Assembly (NCBI GenBank): GCA_934691725.1
Contig: CAKUTF010000009.1
Coordinates: 16,924 to 80,923 of the forward strand
DNA: 64,000 bases
From: an uncultured Fibrobacter sp.
Lineage (GTDB): Bacteria; Fibrobacterota; Fibrobacteria; Fibrobacterales; Fibrobacteraceae
Reading direction: 5' to 3'
The translations under genes were made by a program, and so were the position numbers. Positions 36,101-44,781 of this stretch are shown in pieces; positions within the stretch are counted from its first letter, which is position 1, and each line of letters opens with the position of its first letter. Under the pieces are notes generated by a model. The model was not told where the DNA came from. It saw only the letters and a list, made by a program, of their open reading frames with translations, and ran no database searches.

Positions 36101-36928
36101 GATTTTCTCCGTGTTGTCGATCGCTTCCGGAAAATCCCCGAACAGGGAACGCATCTCCGCTTCCGTGCGAAAGTAGAACTGGTCCGTCGGAAAACGGTTG
36201 TCGGTAAATTCCTTGAACTTTTCGACCAGGGCGATACAGCGCAGCGCCTTGTGCGCATCGGAATCTTCCCGCTTGATATAATGGACATCCCCGACAGCGA
36301 CCAGTTCGCGCGAAAGCTCTTTTGCAAGCGAAACCGTAAACAGGTTCAGCGTCTTCTGGAGAGCGATTCCGTTGTCGCAAATCGAAAGGTAGAGATGGTC
36401 ATGGTCGAAAATTTTATCAAGCGATTCGATATACGCCCGAGCCTGCGCCTCCCGGCCCGCTACGGCGTTTGAACCATAGCGACTGAAATAGTCCCCGGCA
36501 ATCGCGATGAGTCCTTCCCTGTGCGCTTCCACCACCGAAAGCGGCACCGACGGCGTTTCCGACCAGCGCGCCGATTCCTCATAACGGTAACTCACGATGC
36601 GGAGGAGATTGTAATAGCCCGTCTCGTTTTCGACAAGAAGCGTCAAGCGTTCATAGCTCTGCGTGTCCCTCGGATTGCAGCCCGGCGTATCGATGTAGAT
36701 GTGGCATCCTAGCACAGTCCTTATCGGAGCGAGCCCCTTTTCCTTGCGCTTCTTGTTCAGGGCCTTTCCGCGTTCCTGGAACTCCAGGATTCCGAACATC
36801 GTCCCATGATCGGTCAGGGCGACCGCAGACGCATTGTCCGTAGCCGCAGCGGCGAAAATATCGTCAAGCCGGGCAGAAGCCTGGAGAATTGAAAATTCCG
36901 AATGTAACTGGAGATGGACAAAACTCAT
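33113..36928 (-). CDS. dnaE: DNA polymerase III alpha subunit
   Basis: A 1271-residue replicative polymerase catalytic subunit. It starts with the PHP domain (HLQLHSEFSILQ), followed by the palm with PDIDTDIADRDR carrying catalytic Asp residues, the fingers with YQEQVMQLAQILGGYTLGGAD (in part), a helix-hairpin-helix region, and an OB fold near the C terminus (VCVGGIITGLRSF). It is on the long side for DnaE1. It lies 15 bases downstream of the XPB-N-domain gene and overlaps lpxB. I see no intein or interruption. Confidence 0.96.
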   Translation of the reverse strand: MSFVHLQLHSEFSILQASARLDDIFAAAATDNASAVALTDHGTMFGILEFQERGKALNKKRKEKGLAPIRTVLGCHIYIDTPGCNPRDTQSYERLTLLVENETGYYNLLRIVSYRYEESARWSETPSVPLSVVEAHREGLIAIAGDYFSRYGSNAVAGREAQARAYIESLDKIFDHDHLYLSICDNGIALQKTLNLFTVSLAKELSRELVAVGDVHYIKREDSDAHKALRCIALVEKFKEFTDNRFPTDQFYFRTEAEMRSLFGDFPEAIDNTEKIAARCHFEVKTGIGDDFWPRYQIPKEFLESEEYREIYRVMDEEFAKEYPGAFEKAAKEYLKKHEDKAIESFTGEDREAVEKIMERDKLCRKGGDADAYLIHLCRKRLERRFPDEKLLYPLHGTEVSDRVYKELNCIRNMNVAGYLLIVWDFINWSREHGIPVGPGRGSAAGSIVTYIIGITNIDPLKFGLLFERFLNPERVSMPDIDTDIADRDRGRVIDYVTGKYGADCVGQIITYGMLKSKAVIKDVARVLGIDHREAGAIIKLFPQRVLNFSLTEAWTGKTKKGAPVAPDYDPAPLHALIESRKSYEELWKIALRLEDLPRQTGVHACGVVITPTPIYNLAPLYRAAPADTPVVMYDKHYSETIGLLKMDFLGLINLSIIQDTVNMVKKTHGIEVDMDKVPTDDKETFALLSKGMTTAVFQFESPGMQKYLRELKPSRISDLIAMNALYRPGPIEQIPHFIARKLGTEKIDCYHKDLEPVLGETYGVIVYQEQVMQLAQILGGYTLGGADNIRRIMAKKMPEKMAKLEPEFKEKCVSCGYDKAMIQKVWDAVLPFCGYAFNKSHAAAYAYVAYQTAYLKTHFGPEYMAASMTSKMGKTEDIVTIVQECKRMGIEVLPPDINTSLGVFSANRNGQILYGLAGIRNVGLPVIEDVVAEREAHGPYKTLFDLCKRVGDYQTAQPEKRPPLNRKALESLVMAGAFDKMSPTTPNRPTLMASVEKAIDVANRHRREQDAGQTSLFDLMGGEEKPEVRMDETYEEAQPWGLMELLNKERDVLGLYLSAHPLDECRPELRGFTTNSLAESELEEIVAKNPKSIVCVGGIITGLRSFQSKKDETKTMGSGMLQDFQGEISIFFPPDSWERCRDHFGEDDRVIVRGKLTPQNQDPSKLQIIVDKAFSMDEVRARLVNFIHVTVSSMELVEERMNAILERLEMAQALPGEHTAEVVFHVETLSGHVHTLRAQVIKIAYTPDIFEWLQKEFGAANVWVSAKVKA

Positions 36929-36943
36929 GAAAAGCCCCGCCGA

Positions 36944-38833
36944 TTAAGAGCGCGCCATCCGAAGTTCCGCAATCGATTCGAGCGGCAGCTCCAAAGCCTT
37001 TCCGCTTGGTTCGAGGACGATTTTCGCGACAAAGGGAACCTTGGAAAAATGCAACGCTTCGACTTTAAAGCGGATTTCGTCGGGAAGCTTCGGCAGCTTC
37101 ACATTCTTGATTTCCTTCCTAGAAATTTTCGCCTCCAGGGAACCGCCCGTAGAACGCGCATAGCGCAAGACCTTGAACAGATCGACCATGGCAAACTTCT
37201 GGAAATCCCCGCCATATTTGGTCGTTTCGAGGGCTGCCGAAACGGATGTTCCATCGATTTCCGGCTTGAACAGGGAATCGGGTTCGCCTTCTTGCGTCCA
37301 GCGAAGCCAAAAAGCCTTGTTCCAGTCCGTATTGCGAAACGGTTCCACCGGGACCTTGCTCGATGGAAGCGCGGGCTCTAAGCCGTAATGCTTGAGAAGT
37401 TCTCGGATTTTCGGTTCGAATTCCGGTTTGACGATAAAGCCGTAGCCGGGAATCGCTTCTTCGACCATTTCCATGAACTGAGCGAACTGTTCTAGCGCTT
37501 CGCGGATTTCCGCCCGATCGATTTTCAGGACACGGACCGTGTCGAACGCAGAATCGTAATAGCAAGCTTCCCATTCGCGCATCGCTTCGAGCACATTGGC
37601 AGGTGCGCTGATCCAGCCTTCGAAACTTTCGACGGATTCCTTGGAAAAACCTGTTTTCAGCCCGTTCAGGAAAGAGTCCCGGGAAATAGCAAAACGGAGA
37701 TACGGTTCATCGTTCTGCACATCCGCAAGGCACGCCGACATGAACAGGACGCGCGGAGCACTTTTTACCGAAATGACCATTTCAAAATTCGGGAGAGTCG
37801 AGATTTGCGCCCCGAGCATCGGCGTCGCACCGGACGAAAGCCATTCATGCGCCCAGGCCGAAAGGCGAACCGCGACAATCTTTCCCGACTGGACAGAAAA
37901 TTCGAGCATTCCCAAAAGCCAAAGTTCGGCAAGCGGCTTGGGGAGAGCGGACCAGAAAATACCGTCTGCGGAAGGCAAGCGGAACGTCGGATCCAAAGTC
38001 CAGAGAATCCGCTCCGCATAAATTGCGGAAACATTTCGCCGGATGGAAAACAGGATATGCTTAAAGAAGTTATCCGAACCGTGAAAACGGCGCTTGATCC
38101 ACCACTCGAGAATTTCGTTTTTGAGCCGAAAACCGTTATGCTTTAAAAAATCAAGCGCAACGTCCGTCACAATCAAATCCATGCCACGCTGCTCAATCCA
38201 ACCATTTGCCGATAAAAATTCCATCAAGAGGATGATTTCCTCTCGGGAGGCTTCGTTGGAAAGCGTCTTGGAATAGCGGAACGCTTCTTCGCAAAACTGT
38301 ATCGACCGACGGTGCAGATTTCCGGCTCCGTTCATCTTCATCTTTCCAAGCCGCACAAAGGAAAGCATCTGACACAGATGCCAGACCAGCATATCCTCGT
38401 AGCTGAAAAAACGCATTTTTTCGTCCGCAGCGCGTTCCTCTGTCGCAAGGAGCACATTCTTTAAAAAGTCGTCAAAGCCAAAATAGACATAGGAACCTTT
38501 TTCCGTCTTGGAACGCCACAGATAGAGCCCCTTGGCGGATTCGAGCAGAAACGGTTCGACTTCATCCCGCTTGTTCGCCGGTGCAGCAAGACGCAACTCG
38601 TTGATTTCAAGCCCGCGGCTTTCGCTGTGATAAATCAAAAAAAGACAGAGGCGTTTCCACGGTTCGAGCGAAGCGTAAAACTTTTCGAAACGCGCGGAAT
38701 CGGTGAAGAATTCGATCGTTTCCGAAAGAATCTTCGCATTGTTCAACAGCCCCCGGGAACCAAACGCCTTGGCGTGCAATTCCTTGAGCTGGGGTTTGGC
38801 CATATTATTTAAAAAATCCTTGACAGCGAGCAT
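36944..38833 (-). CDS. XPB/Ssl2 N-terminal-domain-like protein without helicase
   Basis: A 629-residue, mostly helical protein. The central part (about residues 340-430, LPNFEMVISVKSAPRVLFMS to FEGWIS, quoted in part) resembles the Helicase_C_3 / XPB N-terminal domain found beside helicases and in stand-alone proteins. No Walker A or DEAD-box motif is present, so it cannot be a helicase itself. GGAG stands seven bases before the ATG. Its position between the DinG-type helicase and dnaE genes suggests a role as accessory factor in DNA processing. The domain match is by eye and moderate. Confidence 0.65.
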   Translation of the reverse strand: MLAVKDFLNNMAKPQLKELHAKAFGSRGLLNNAKILSETIEFFTDSARFEKFYASLEPWKRLCLFLIYHSESRGLEINELRLAAPANKRDEVEPFLLESAKGLYLWRSKTEKGSYVYFGFDDFLKNVLLATEERAADEKMRFFSYEDMLVWHLCQMLSFVRLGKMKMNGAGNLHRRSIQFCEEAFRYSKTLSNEASREEIILLMEFLSANGWIEQRGMDLIVTDVALDFLKHNGFRLKNEILEWWIKRRFHGSDNFFKHILFSIRRNVSAIYAERILWTLDPTFRLPSADGIFWSALPKPLAELWLLGMLEFSVQSGKIVAVRLSAWAHEWLSSGATPMLGAQISTLPNFEMVISVKSAPRVLFMSACLADVQNDEPYLRFAISRDSFLNGLKTGFSKESVESFEGWISAPANVLEAMREWEACYYDSAFDTVRVLKIDRAEIREALEQFAQFMEMVEEAIPGYGFIVKPEFEPKIRELLKHYGLEPALPSSKVPVEPFRNTDWNKAFWLRWTQEGEPDSLFKPEIDGTSVSAALETTKYGGDFQKFAMVDLFKVLRYARSTGGSLEAKISRKEIKNVKLPKLPDEIRFKVEALHFSKVPFVAKIVLEPSGKALELPLESIAELRMARS

Positions 38834-38877
38834 AAAATCTCCAACAAACAGAGGCCAAAGATAGAAATTTTAACGCT

Positions 38878-41601
38878 CTAAAGACCGAGCAGGGACTTTA
38901 ATTCTTCGAGGGTGTGCGCCACTTCATGCTTGCCGTTCCAAAGCTTCGTAAAGCTTTTTCCGTAAGCCTCGCCGACAAGCCGGTTGTCGAAGAAAAGCGC
39001 GACGCCGGAATCGGATTCGCTCCGAATCAAGCGTCCGAGGCCCTGGCGAAGTTCGAGCACAGCTTCAGGGATGTAGAGGTTCCGGAACGCATTTTCGCCA
39101 TTCGCCTTCATCTTTTCCGAAAGGCTCGCTACCAGAGGGTTCGACGGATTGGGGAACGGAAGTTTCGGGATGACCAAAAGTTCGAGCGCATTTTCCGGAA
39201 GGTCGATTCCTTCCCAGAAAATCTGGCATCCGAGAAGACACGCCTCGCGCTTCTTCCGGAACATCTCCACGAGGCTGTCCATGCCGCCATCGAGCTGCTG
39301 GCACAGAAGAAGCTTGTCCTTTGCGGCAAACTTCGGGGCGAGCGCATCGTGGACTTTCGTCATACTGAGGAGGCTCGTAAAGAGGACGAGCGCATTTTTC
39401 CTGTTTTCGGGGAGTATTTCCGAAAGGACATTTTCCAAGGCCTTCTGGTATTCGGGAACGTTCGGCTTCGGCAAGAAATCCGCAATGATGATGCGACGGT
39501 TTTTGTTCACGTCGAAATCGGAAGGGTAGGTGCGGACAAACGGCTGTTTGGACTTTGAAAGCGTCGGAGCGAGCATCCCCATGCGGCGTTCAAAATACTC
39601 GAACGAGCCTTGCACGGAAAGCGTTGCCGAGGTAAACGTCGCGCTTTTAATCCACGGATAGAACTTTTCCGTCCACGGCTTTCCCGGGTAAAGCGGGACC
39701 GCCCGGAGAATTGCCGTATGCGGGTTTCCAGGTTCCTCCATGTAAAACACCCAGTCGTCCTTTCCCGCAAGGACGATAAACCCGAAGTCCTCGGCAAAGC
39801 GCCCAATTTCCATCGCCGCGCCTTCGAGGTTCCTGGCGACAAGCGAAAGCGTCGGGATGTTCCGCAAGTTCGCGCAAAGACTTTCCGAAATGGCCTTGAC
39901 CGAACGGCACGCTTCCAAAACAGGCTTCGGATCCGTATCGTATTCGGCAAAGATTCCCTTTGAAAAACGGAAACCGTCCGTCTTGCGCTTGAAAACTTTC
40001 TTGCCGAGCTTGAGAAAAAACCGATGCAGCGACTTTTCGCACTCCGTCGTAGCGACCCGCAAACGCTCACAGGATTCGAGCAGCGAAACATCCGCGTTCA
40101 ACGCTCTCAGCTGCGCTTCGAGTTCCGCGACAAGCCCCTTGTCCTGTTCCTTCGGGTGCACCAGGATTTTCGTGATGTTTCTCAGCCGGAAAAAGCGTAC
40201 CATTTTTCCAAAACCGGAATGGCTCATCGAAGGCAAGCGGTGCGCTTCGTCAAAAACGATGTGGTCATACGCGGGGAGAAGCGCAAAATCAAGCGCAAGG
40301 TCCGAAAGAAACAGCGAATGGTTGATGAAAAGAAGGTTCGCTTTCGCCGCCTGCCGACGCACGTTCAATCCGAAACACTTGCCGTAATGGGGACACTTCT
40401 CGCCGAGGCACGTCGAAGCGTCGCTCGAAAACTTGTTCCACAGCAGACGGTTCCGGGAAAGATTGAATCCCGTATTTTCGCTGCCGTCGCCTGTCCGCGT
40501 CTGTTCTATCCAGGGAATAAGCGTCATGAACGATTCACGTTCGTCGGGCGCGAGCAGGACATCGGGCGAATTGAGATGTTCTTCGAACTTTCGGAGGCAG
40601 ATGTAATTGCCGCGGCCCTTCATCACGAGAGGCGAAACCTTTTTCCCGAAAAGCGGAGCGATCGTCGGAAAATCATGTTGGCTGAGCTGTTCTTCAAGCG
40701 TGCGGGTTGCCGTACTGATGACGACACGTTCACCGGATGCCGCCTTGAGAGCCGCCGGAACCAGGTAGGCGAGCGTCTTTCCCATCCCGGTGCCCGCTTC
40801 GAGAATCGAGATTCCGCCCTTATACATATTGCGCTCCACGACTTCCGCATAGTTCGCCTGGGATTCGCGGGACTTGTAATTCGGAACGATTTCCGAAAGT
40901 TTTCCGTTTTCCGCAAAAAACTCCTTCACCCGCGGCAAATGTTCTCCCGGATTCTGGGCCGGCGACGAAATATCTTCCGGATCAAGCGGTGAAAGCTTTT
41001 CGTGTGACGGAAGACAATCCTCGAAAATTTTTTCCCAGACCGTCCCGAGCGAAAGCCGGTAAAGATGATGCTTCACAAACGTATCAAAAGAATCGATTTC
41101 CCTGAGCGCCTTCCAGAAAAGTTTTCCACAGGCGTCCGCGTCGGGAAGTGCCCGATGGGCGCGTTCCCGCGGAATATCCAGATACGAGACAAGCGTTTCC
41201 AGCTTGTGGTTCGGAACCTTCCGAAAAGCGATCCGCGAAAGGACAAGCGTGTCGAACACGGGATTCGAATCGATGGATATTCCCACCTTGGCGAAGGAAT
41301 CTCTCAAAAACTTTGTATCGAACAGCGCATTGTGCGCGACTATCGGATAATCTCCCAAAAATTTCCGGATGTCCCCGGCGACTGAAGCGAAGTCCGGCAT
41401 ATCCGCCAGATCCGAATCGGAAATCCCGGTAAGCGAAGCGATAAACGGGCGCAAATGTTGCGACGGCTTAATCAAGAAATCCTTGCTCTCTACCGGTTCG
41501 CCGTTTTCAAAACGCTCCAGGGCGACTTCAATGATTTCATCGTGTTCAAAGTCTAGTCCGGTCGTTTCCAGGTCGAGTGCGATATACACGTTCGGTTTCA
41601 T
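38878..41601 (-). CDS. dinG: DinG-type helicase with fused DEDDh exonuclease
   Basis: A 907-residue fusion. Residues 1-170 form a DnaQ-like 3'-5' exonuclease (DLETTG with Asp10 and Glu12, AHNALFDTKFL, and HRALPDAD). The rest is an XPD/DinG-family superfamily 2 helicase with Walker A AGTGMGKT, DEAH box, and C-terminal LGRLIRSESD. Four cysteines (one in NYICLRKF, then C-x5-C-x5-C in CLGEKCPHYGKC) are spaced as an XPD-like 4Fe-4S site. The exonuclease fusion is known from Firmicutes DinG; those proteins lack the iron-sulfur site as far as I recall, so having both is notable. Likely role: unwinding or repair. Confidence 0.88.
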   Translation of the reverse strand: MKPNVYIALDLETTGLDFEHDEIIEVALERFENGEPVESKDFLIKPSQHLRPFIASLTGISDSDLADMPDFASVAGDIRKFLGDYPIVAHNALFDTKFLRDSFAKVGISIDSNPVFDTLVLSRIAFRKVPNHKLETLVSYLDIPRERAHRALPDADACGKLFWKALREIDSFDTFVKHHLYRLSLGTVWEKIFEDCLPSHEKLSPLDPEDISSPAQNPGEHLPRVKEFFAENGKLSEIVPNYKSRESQANYAEVVERNMYKGGISILEAGTGMGKTLAYLVPAALKAASGERVVISTATRTLEEQLSQHDFPTIAPLFGKKVSPLVMKGRGNYICLRKFEEHLNSPDVLLAPDERESFMTLIPWIEQTRTGDGSENTGFNLSRNRLLWNKFSSDASTCLGEKCPHYGKCFGLNVRRQAAKANLLFINHSLFLSDLALDFALLPAYDHIVFDEAHRLPSMSHSGFGKMVRFFRLRNITKILVHPKEQDKGLVAELEAQLRALNADVSLLESCERLRVATTECEKSLHRFFLKLGKKVFKRKTDGFRFSKGIFAEYDTDPKPVLEACRSVKAISESLCANLRNIPTLSLVARNLEGAAMEIGRFAEDFGFIVLAGKDDWVFYMEEPGNPHTAILRAVPLYPGKPWTEKFYPWIKSATFTSATLSVQGSFEYFERRMGMLAPTLSKSKQPFVRTYPSDFDVNKNRRIIIADFLPKPNVPEYQKALENVLSEILPENRKNALVLFTSLLSMTKVHDALAPKFAAKDKLLLCQQLDGGMDSLVEMFRKKREACLLGCQIFWEGIDLPENALELLVIPKLPFPNPSNPLVASLSEKMKANGENAFRNLYIPEAVLELRQGLGRLIRSESDSGVALFFDNRLVGEAYGKSFTKLWNGKHEVAHTLEELKSLLGL

Positions 41602-41610
41602 CTGATTCCT

Positions 41611-43410
41611 CTATTTCTTGCCAGCCGAAAGAATCGGCAAGCGGGATTCGATTGCATACAAAGTATTTGCGCCGCGTTCAACGACAAGCGTATCCGCCAA
41701 GGCGCGCCACGGCATTCCGTGGTCAAATTCAAAAAGGTTTCCGGCGTATGGAACGTCTAGGGAATCCTTCGTCCGAAAATATTCCATCAGGTACTTTCCC
41801 TCGGTCAGGTCTTCCATCTGGAAATTTCCGTCAAGCGTACAGTTCGCGGTCACGAATGTTTCGGAATCGACCTTGCGAATGCGCACCCGCGTATCCCTCG
41901 ATCCGCCCGGAATCTTTCCCGAAAGGCTCGCCAGCTGGAGCTTCGGAACCGTTTCAAATTTCGCCCATGTCCGCGTCTTCTGCGTCACGATCGTATCGCG
42001 TTTTCCCGTCGCGGAATCCGGAGACGAAAGCGTCGAATCCGCATAGCGTTCTAACAGTTCCACCTTCGCATCCGTCTGGAACTTTTCGTCGCCGAACACC
42101 AGAAAACGTACCGGATCCTTTCGCAAAATCTTCACGGAAAGCGTATCCTTGTTCTGGACAAATACCAGCCGGCCTCGAAGCGAATCCAGTAAAGAATCCG
42201 CAACGGGCTTGTCATAGACCACTTCGACGGAATCCTTCGGAAACACGTTCTTCGCGCCGCTAGCGGGAAGAGTAGAGACCTTCGCCGGAGAAAGCGTATC
42301 GCCTTTCATCTCCTTCCATTCGAGCGAAAGCGTCGAAAGCTTTTCGGAAAGATGCCTCCCCAAAGAATCCCGTCCGACCTTGCACGCAAAAGTATAGGAC
42401 GAATCGCGGTTCGCCAGGGAATCGAAGTAAAATTCCACATCGTCGCTTTTCGGCGAGCGGTAAATCCAGCTCGGAGCGATCCGCTCGGAATCGGGAGAAA
42501 AGAGCGCGCAGTTTTCCTTGGATAAAAACGCGCTGTCGAGCAAAAGGTTCTTTGAAAATTTCGCCGAGAGCGAAGCCTTTCCCGTCTGCGTCACCGCATC
42601 GAGCGAAACAGGCGTCGTATCCTGGTCGGCAAGGGCAATCCAGAGCGAGTCCGCGCTTTGTGGCGAAAGCTCCAAGTCAAATTCTCCCACGCCGGCAAGC
42701 TCAACCGAAGGCTCGATTTTCTGGTTGCCGTTTTCGTCGAGAAAGGCGACGACGCGGTAACGGCCCGCTTTAAGCCCTGCCAAGTGGAAACGCCCGAGGC
42801 TATCCGTCTGCGTCGAAAAAATGGGAATTTCCCGGGTGAGCTTCGGAATCGAATCCGCCTCTACGCTCAGGGAATCGCGGAATTTTTCCAGGTAATGGTG
42901 TGCGGACCGCTCAGACGCCCCCATCAAAAAAAGTCCCACGGTCGGGTATTGCTTTTTTTTCACCATCGAGGTTGTCACCATGACGCGACCCGACACGGAA
43001 AGCGAATCGATGACGGGTCCAGTCGAAAAAGTCAAACGGAAAGGTTCCGCAATCGCATTGCCGCGAAGGTCCTTGAGACCGCTCGCAATCGTCAGCGTAT
43101 ATGTCGTGTTTTCGTCGAGCCTCGCCTTCGAACGGATAAAAAGTTCATCGCCATCGACTTCGAACTTGAGCCTCTTTTCGAGCGGCGGAGAAATCGTTAC
43201 GGCGCTCCGCGGAACCGAAGCAGCAATCCACTCGTCAAATTGCAAATGGACATTCAACTCCGGCGGTACATTGACTGCACCCGGTGCGGGGAACACGCCG
43301 GCGACTCGCGGTGGATACTTGTCTTCCGGGCCACCCTGAGGCGCAATGGACGTTGCACAGTCGGCGACGAACAAGGTCAGGAAAAAAAGTGTCCACCTGC
43401 GAAATTTCAT
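41611..43410 (-). CDS. Lipoprotein with bacterial Ig-like domain
   Basis: A 599-residue lipoprotein. The signal ends in VADC (Cys18), followed by a Pro/Gly-rich stretch APQGGPEDKYPPRV and an SbsA-type Ig-like domain (FPAPGAVNVPPELNVHLQFDEWI in part), the plan of a widespread Bacteroidetes/Fibrobacter family. Carboxypeptidase-regulatory-like beta domains (GLKAGRYRVVAFLDENGNQKIEPSVE, in part) lie in the middle, and a second Ig-like segment near 370-440. It should sit at the outer membrane. It overlaps neither neighbour but is nine bases downstream of lepB, so they share a transcript. Confidence 0.8.
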   Translation of the reverse strand: MKFRRWTLFFLTLFVADCATSIAPQGGPEDKYPPRVAGVFPAPGAVNVPPELNVHLQFDEWIAASVPRSAVTISPPLEKRLKFEVDGDELFIRSKARLDENTTYTLTIASGLKDLRGNAIAEPFRLTFSTGPVIDSLSVSGRVMVTTSMVKKKQYPTVGLFLMGASERSAHHYLEKFRDSLSVEADSIPKLTREIPIFSTQTDSLGRFHLAGLKAGRYRVVAFLDENGNQKIEPSVELAGVGEFDLELSPQSADSLWIALADQDTTPVSLDAVTQTGKASLSAKFSKNLLLDSAFLSKENCALFSPDSERIAPSWIYRSPKSDDVEFYFDSLANRDSSYTFACKVGRDSLGRHLSEKLSTLSLEWKEMKGDTLSPAKVSTLPASGAKNVFPKDSVEVVYDKPVADSLLDSLRGRLVFVQNKDTLSVKILRKDPVRFLVFGDEKFQTDAKVELLERYADSTLSSPDSATGKRDTIVTQKTRTWAKFETVPKLQLASLSGKIPGGSRDTRVRIRKVDSETFVTANCTLDGNFQMEDLTEGKYLMEYFRTKDSLDVPYAGNLFEFDHGMPWRALADTLVVERGANTLYAIESRLPILSAGKK

Positions 43411-43419
43411 TTCAGCGTA

Positions 43420-44700
43420 TCAGTTTCCGATCAGATGGATAACTTTCCCAATCCGCGAGAAACGAATCCGGAACGGAATCTGGAACCACGAGAGCGGTTT
43501 CCCAAACGAAAAACCATGATCGGAATTTTCAAACGAGAAATAGACGATAAAGGCTTTCGCCTTGATGTTCTTCTGGGAAACGAAGCCCCAGTAGCGGCTG
43601 TCCGCGGAATTGTCCCGGTTGTCGCCCATCATAAAGTAAACGGGATATTTCACCTCATAGCGTTCCACCGGAGCGCCATCCACAAGAATCCTCGCCTTCA
43701 GGGAAAGCGACGAATCCAGCGAAACGTTGTAAGCGAGGTCGCCCAACTGCGCACCTTCAAAATAATCATAGCTCACCGGGCGTGAAAGCCCCGGATAATT
43801 GCCGTTCGGGTCAAACCTCGGAATAAATCCGGTCCGCGCAAGTTTCGCTAGCAAGGCAAAATCCATCGGCCCCACAATCGTATCGCCTTGCCGTAACCCC
43901 TGTCCCATAATGCGCCCTTGCGAAAGCGCCATGTTCAGCAAAAGCCCCCGATCGCTCTCCACGGGAATCCGGAAATTTTCAAACGTGTAGTCCGGCACTT
44001 TTACGGAATCCTTGAACAGGGAAAGTTCCAGTTCCACTTTTTTATCCAGGTTTTCCTGCGCCATCAGGGATTTCACCCACCAGAGCCTCGAAAGAGAAAG
44101 CCCTTCCAAGTCGATGATGTCTTCCGGAGCGGGAATGCGGACAGGCTCAAGCGAATCCCGCGCCCCTGCAGACCGGAAATACGCCGAATACTTTCCTTTC
44201 CCGGGAAGCTTTTCCTGGGGAACCCCGTTCTGGAACAGCACACCGTTCCGCACGGAAACCGTATCGCCAGAAGTCGCGACGCAACGCTTGATAAAATCCT
44301 TCGGACCGTCAGCGTAATGCACCAGGTGCGGGTTTCCGGGAATCGGTTTGGAATCCCAGTAAAAATTCCCGAACATCAGCGCATCCGCCAAGTGCGTATA
44401 GCGCCAATAATCGTAATCGGGATAGGCAGGTTCGCCCGGATACCGGAAGATGACAACATCGCCCTTTTTCGGAGCGGTCAGCCCCGGAAGCTTCGAATGG
44501 GTAAACGGAATCGGCGAACCGTAGGTAAACTTTAGTCCCAAAATAAAGTCGCCCGTGAGCAGCGTATCTTCCATGGAACCGCTCGGAATCTGGAACGCCT
44601 GGATAACATACTGGATAACCACCAGCGCACAGGCAATCGGGATGACAAGTTCCCTCATCAGGGCTTTCACACAACGAGATACAGACTTTTTCGAAACCAT
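43420..44700 (-). CDS. lepB: Signal peptidase I with large insertion
   Basis: A 426-residue type I signal peptidase. One transmembrane helix (about 16-35) precedes the nucleophile Ser42 in PSGSM; the general base is Lys138 in DFIKRC; the GDNRDNSADSRYWG motif is near the end. These residues make it catalytically complete. It is longer than E. coli LepB because about 190 residues separate the Lys motif from GDNRDNS, with little similarity to known insertions. It cleaves signal peptides of exported proteins. It is divergent from the YbdG-like channel gene. Confidence 0.9.
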   Translation of the reverse strand: MVSKKSVSRCVKALMRELVIPIACALVVIQYVIQAFQIPSGSMEDTLLTGDFILGLKFTYGSPIPFTHSKLPGLTAPKKGDVVIFRYPGEPAYPDYDYWRYTHLADALMFGNFYWDSKPIPGNPHLVHYADGPKDFIKRCVATSGDTVSVRNGVLFQNGVPQEKLPGKGKYSAYFRSAGARDSLEPVRIPAPEDIIDLEGLSLSRLWWVKSLMAQENLDKKVELELSLFKDSVKVPDYTFENFRIPVESDRGLLLNMALSQGRIMGQGLRQGDTIVGPMDFALLAKLARTGFIPRFDPNGNYPGLSRPVSYDYFEGAQLGDLAYNVSLDSSLSLKARILVDGAPVERYEVKYPVYFMMGDNRDNSADSRYWGFVSQKNIKAKAFIVYFSFENSDHGFSFGKPLSWFQIPFRIRFSRIGKVIHLIGN

Positions 44701-44781
44701 ACTTTTACAAGATAGAAATTTTCAAAAGAACCTCGGTCCAAACGCAGCGCGGTCGTGCCCATTATTTTCTATCTTGCAGAC

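Noticed and set aside
33113..36928. Possible intein in dnaE because of its length (1271 residues)
   Set aside because: All polymerase regions are continuous and no splice-junction or homing endonuclease motifs were seen; the extra length is spread over the protein.
40024..40992. Plus-strand open frame of 322 codons
   Set aside because: It is antisense to the DinG helicase region with intact motifs; composition and lack of homology mark it as a shadow frame.
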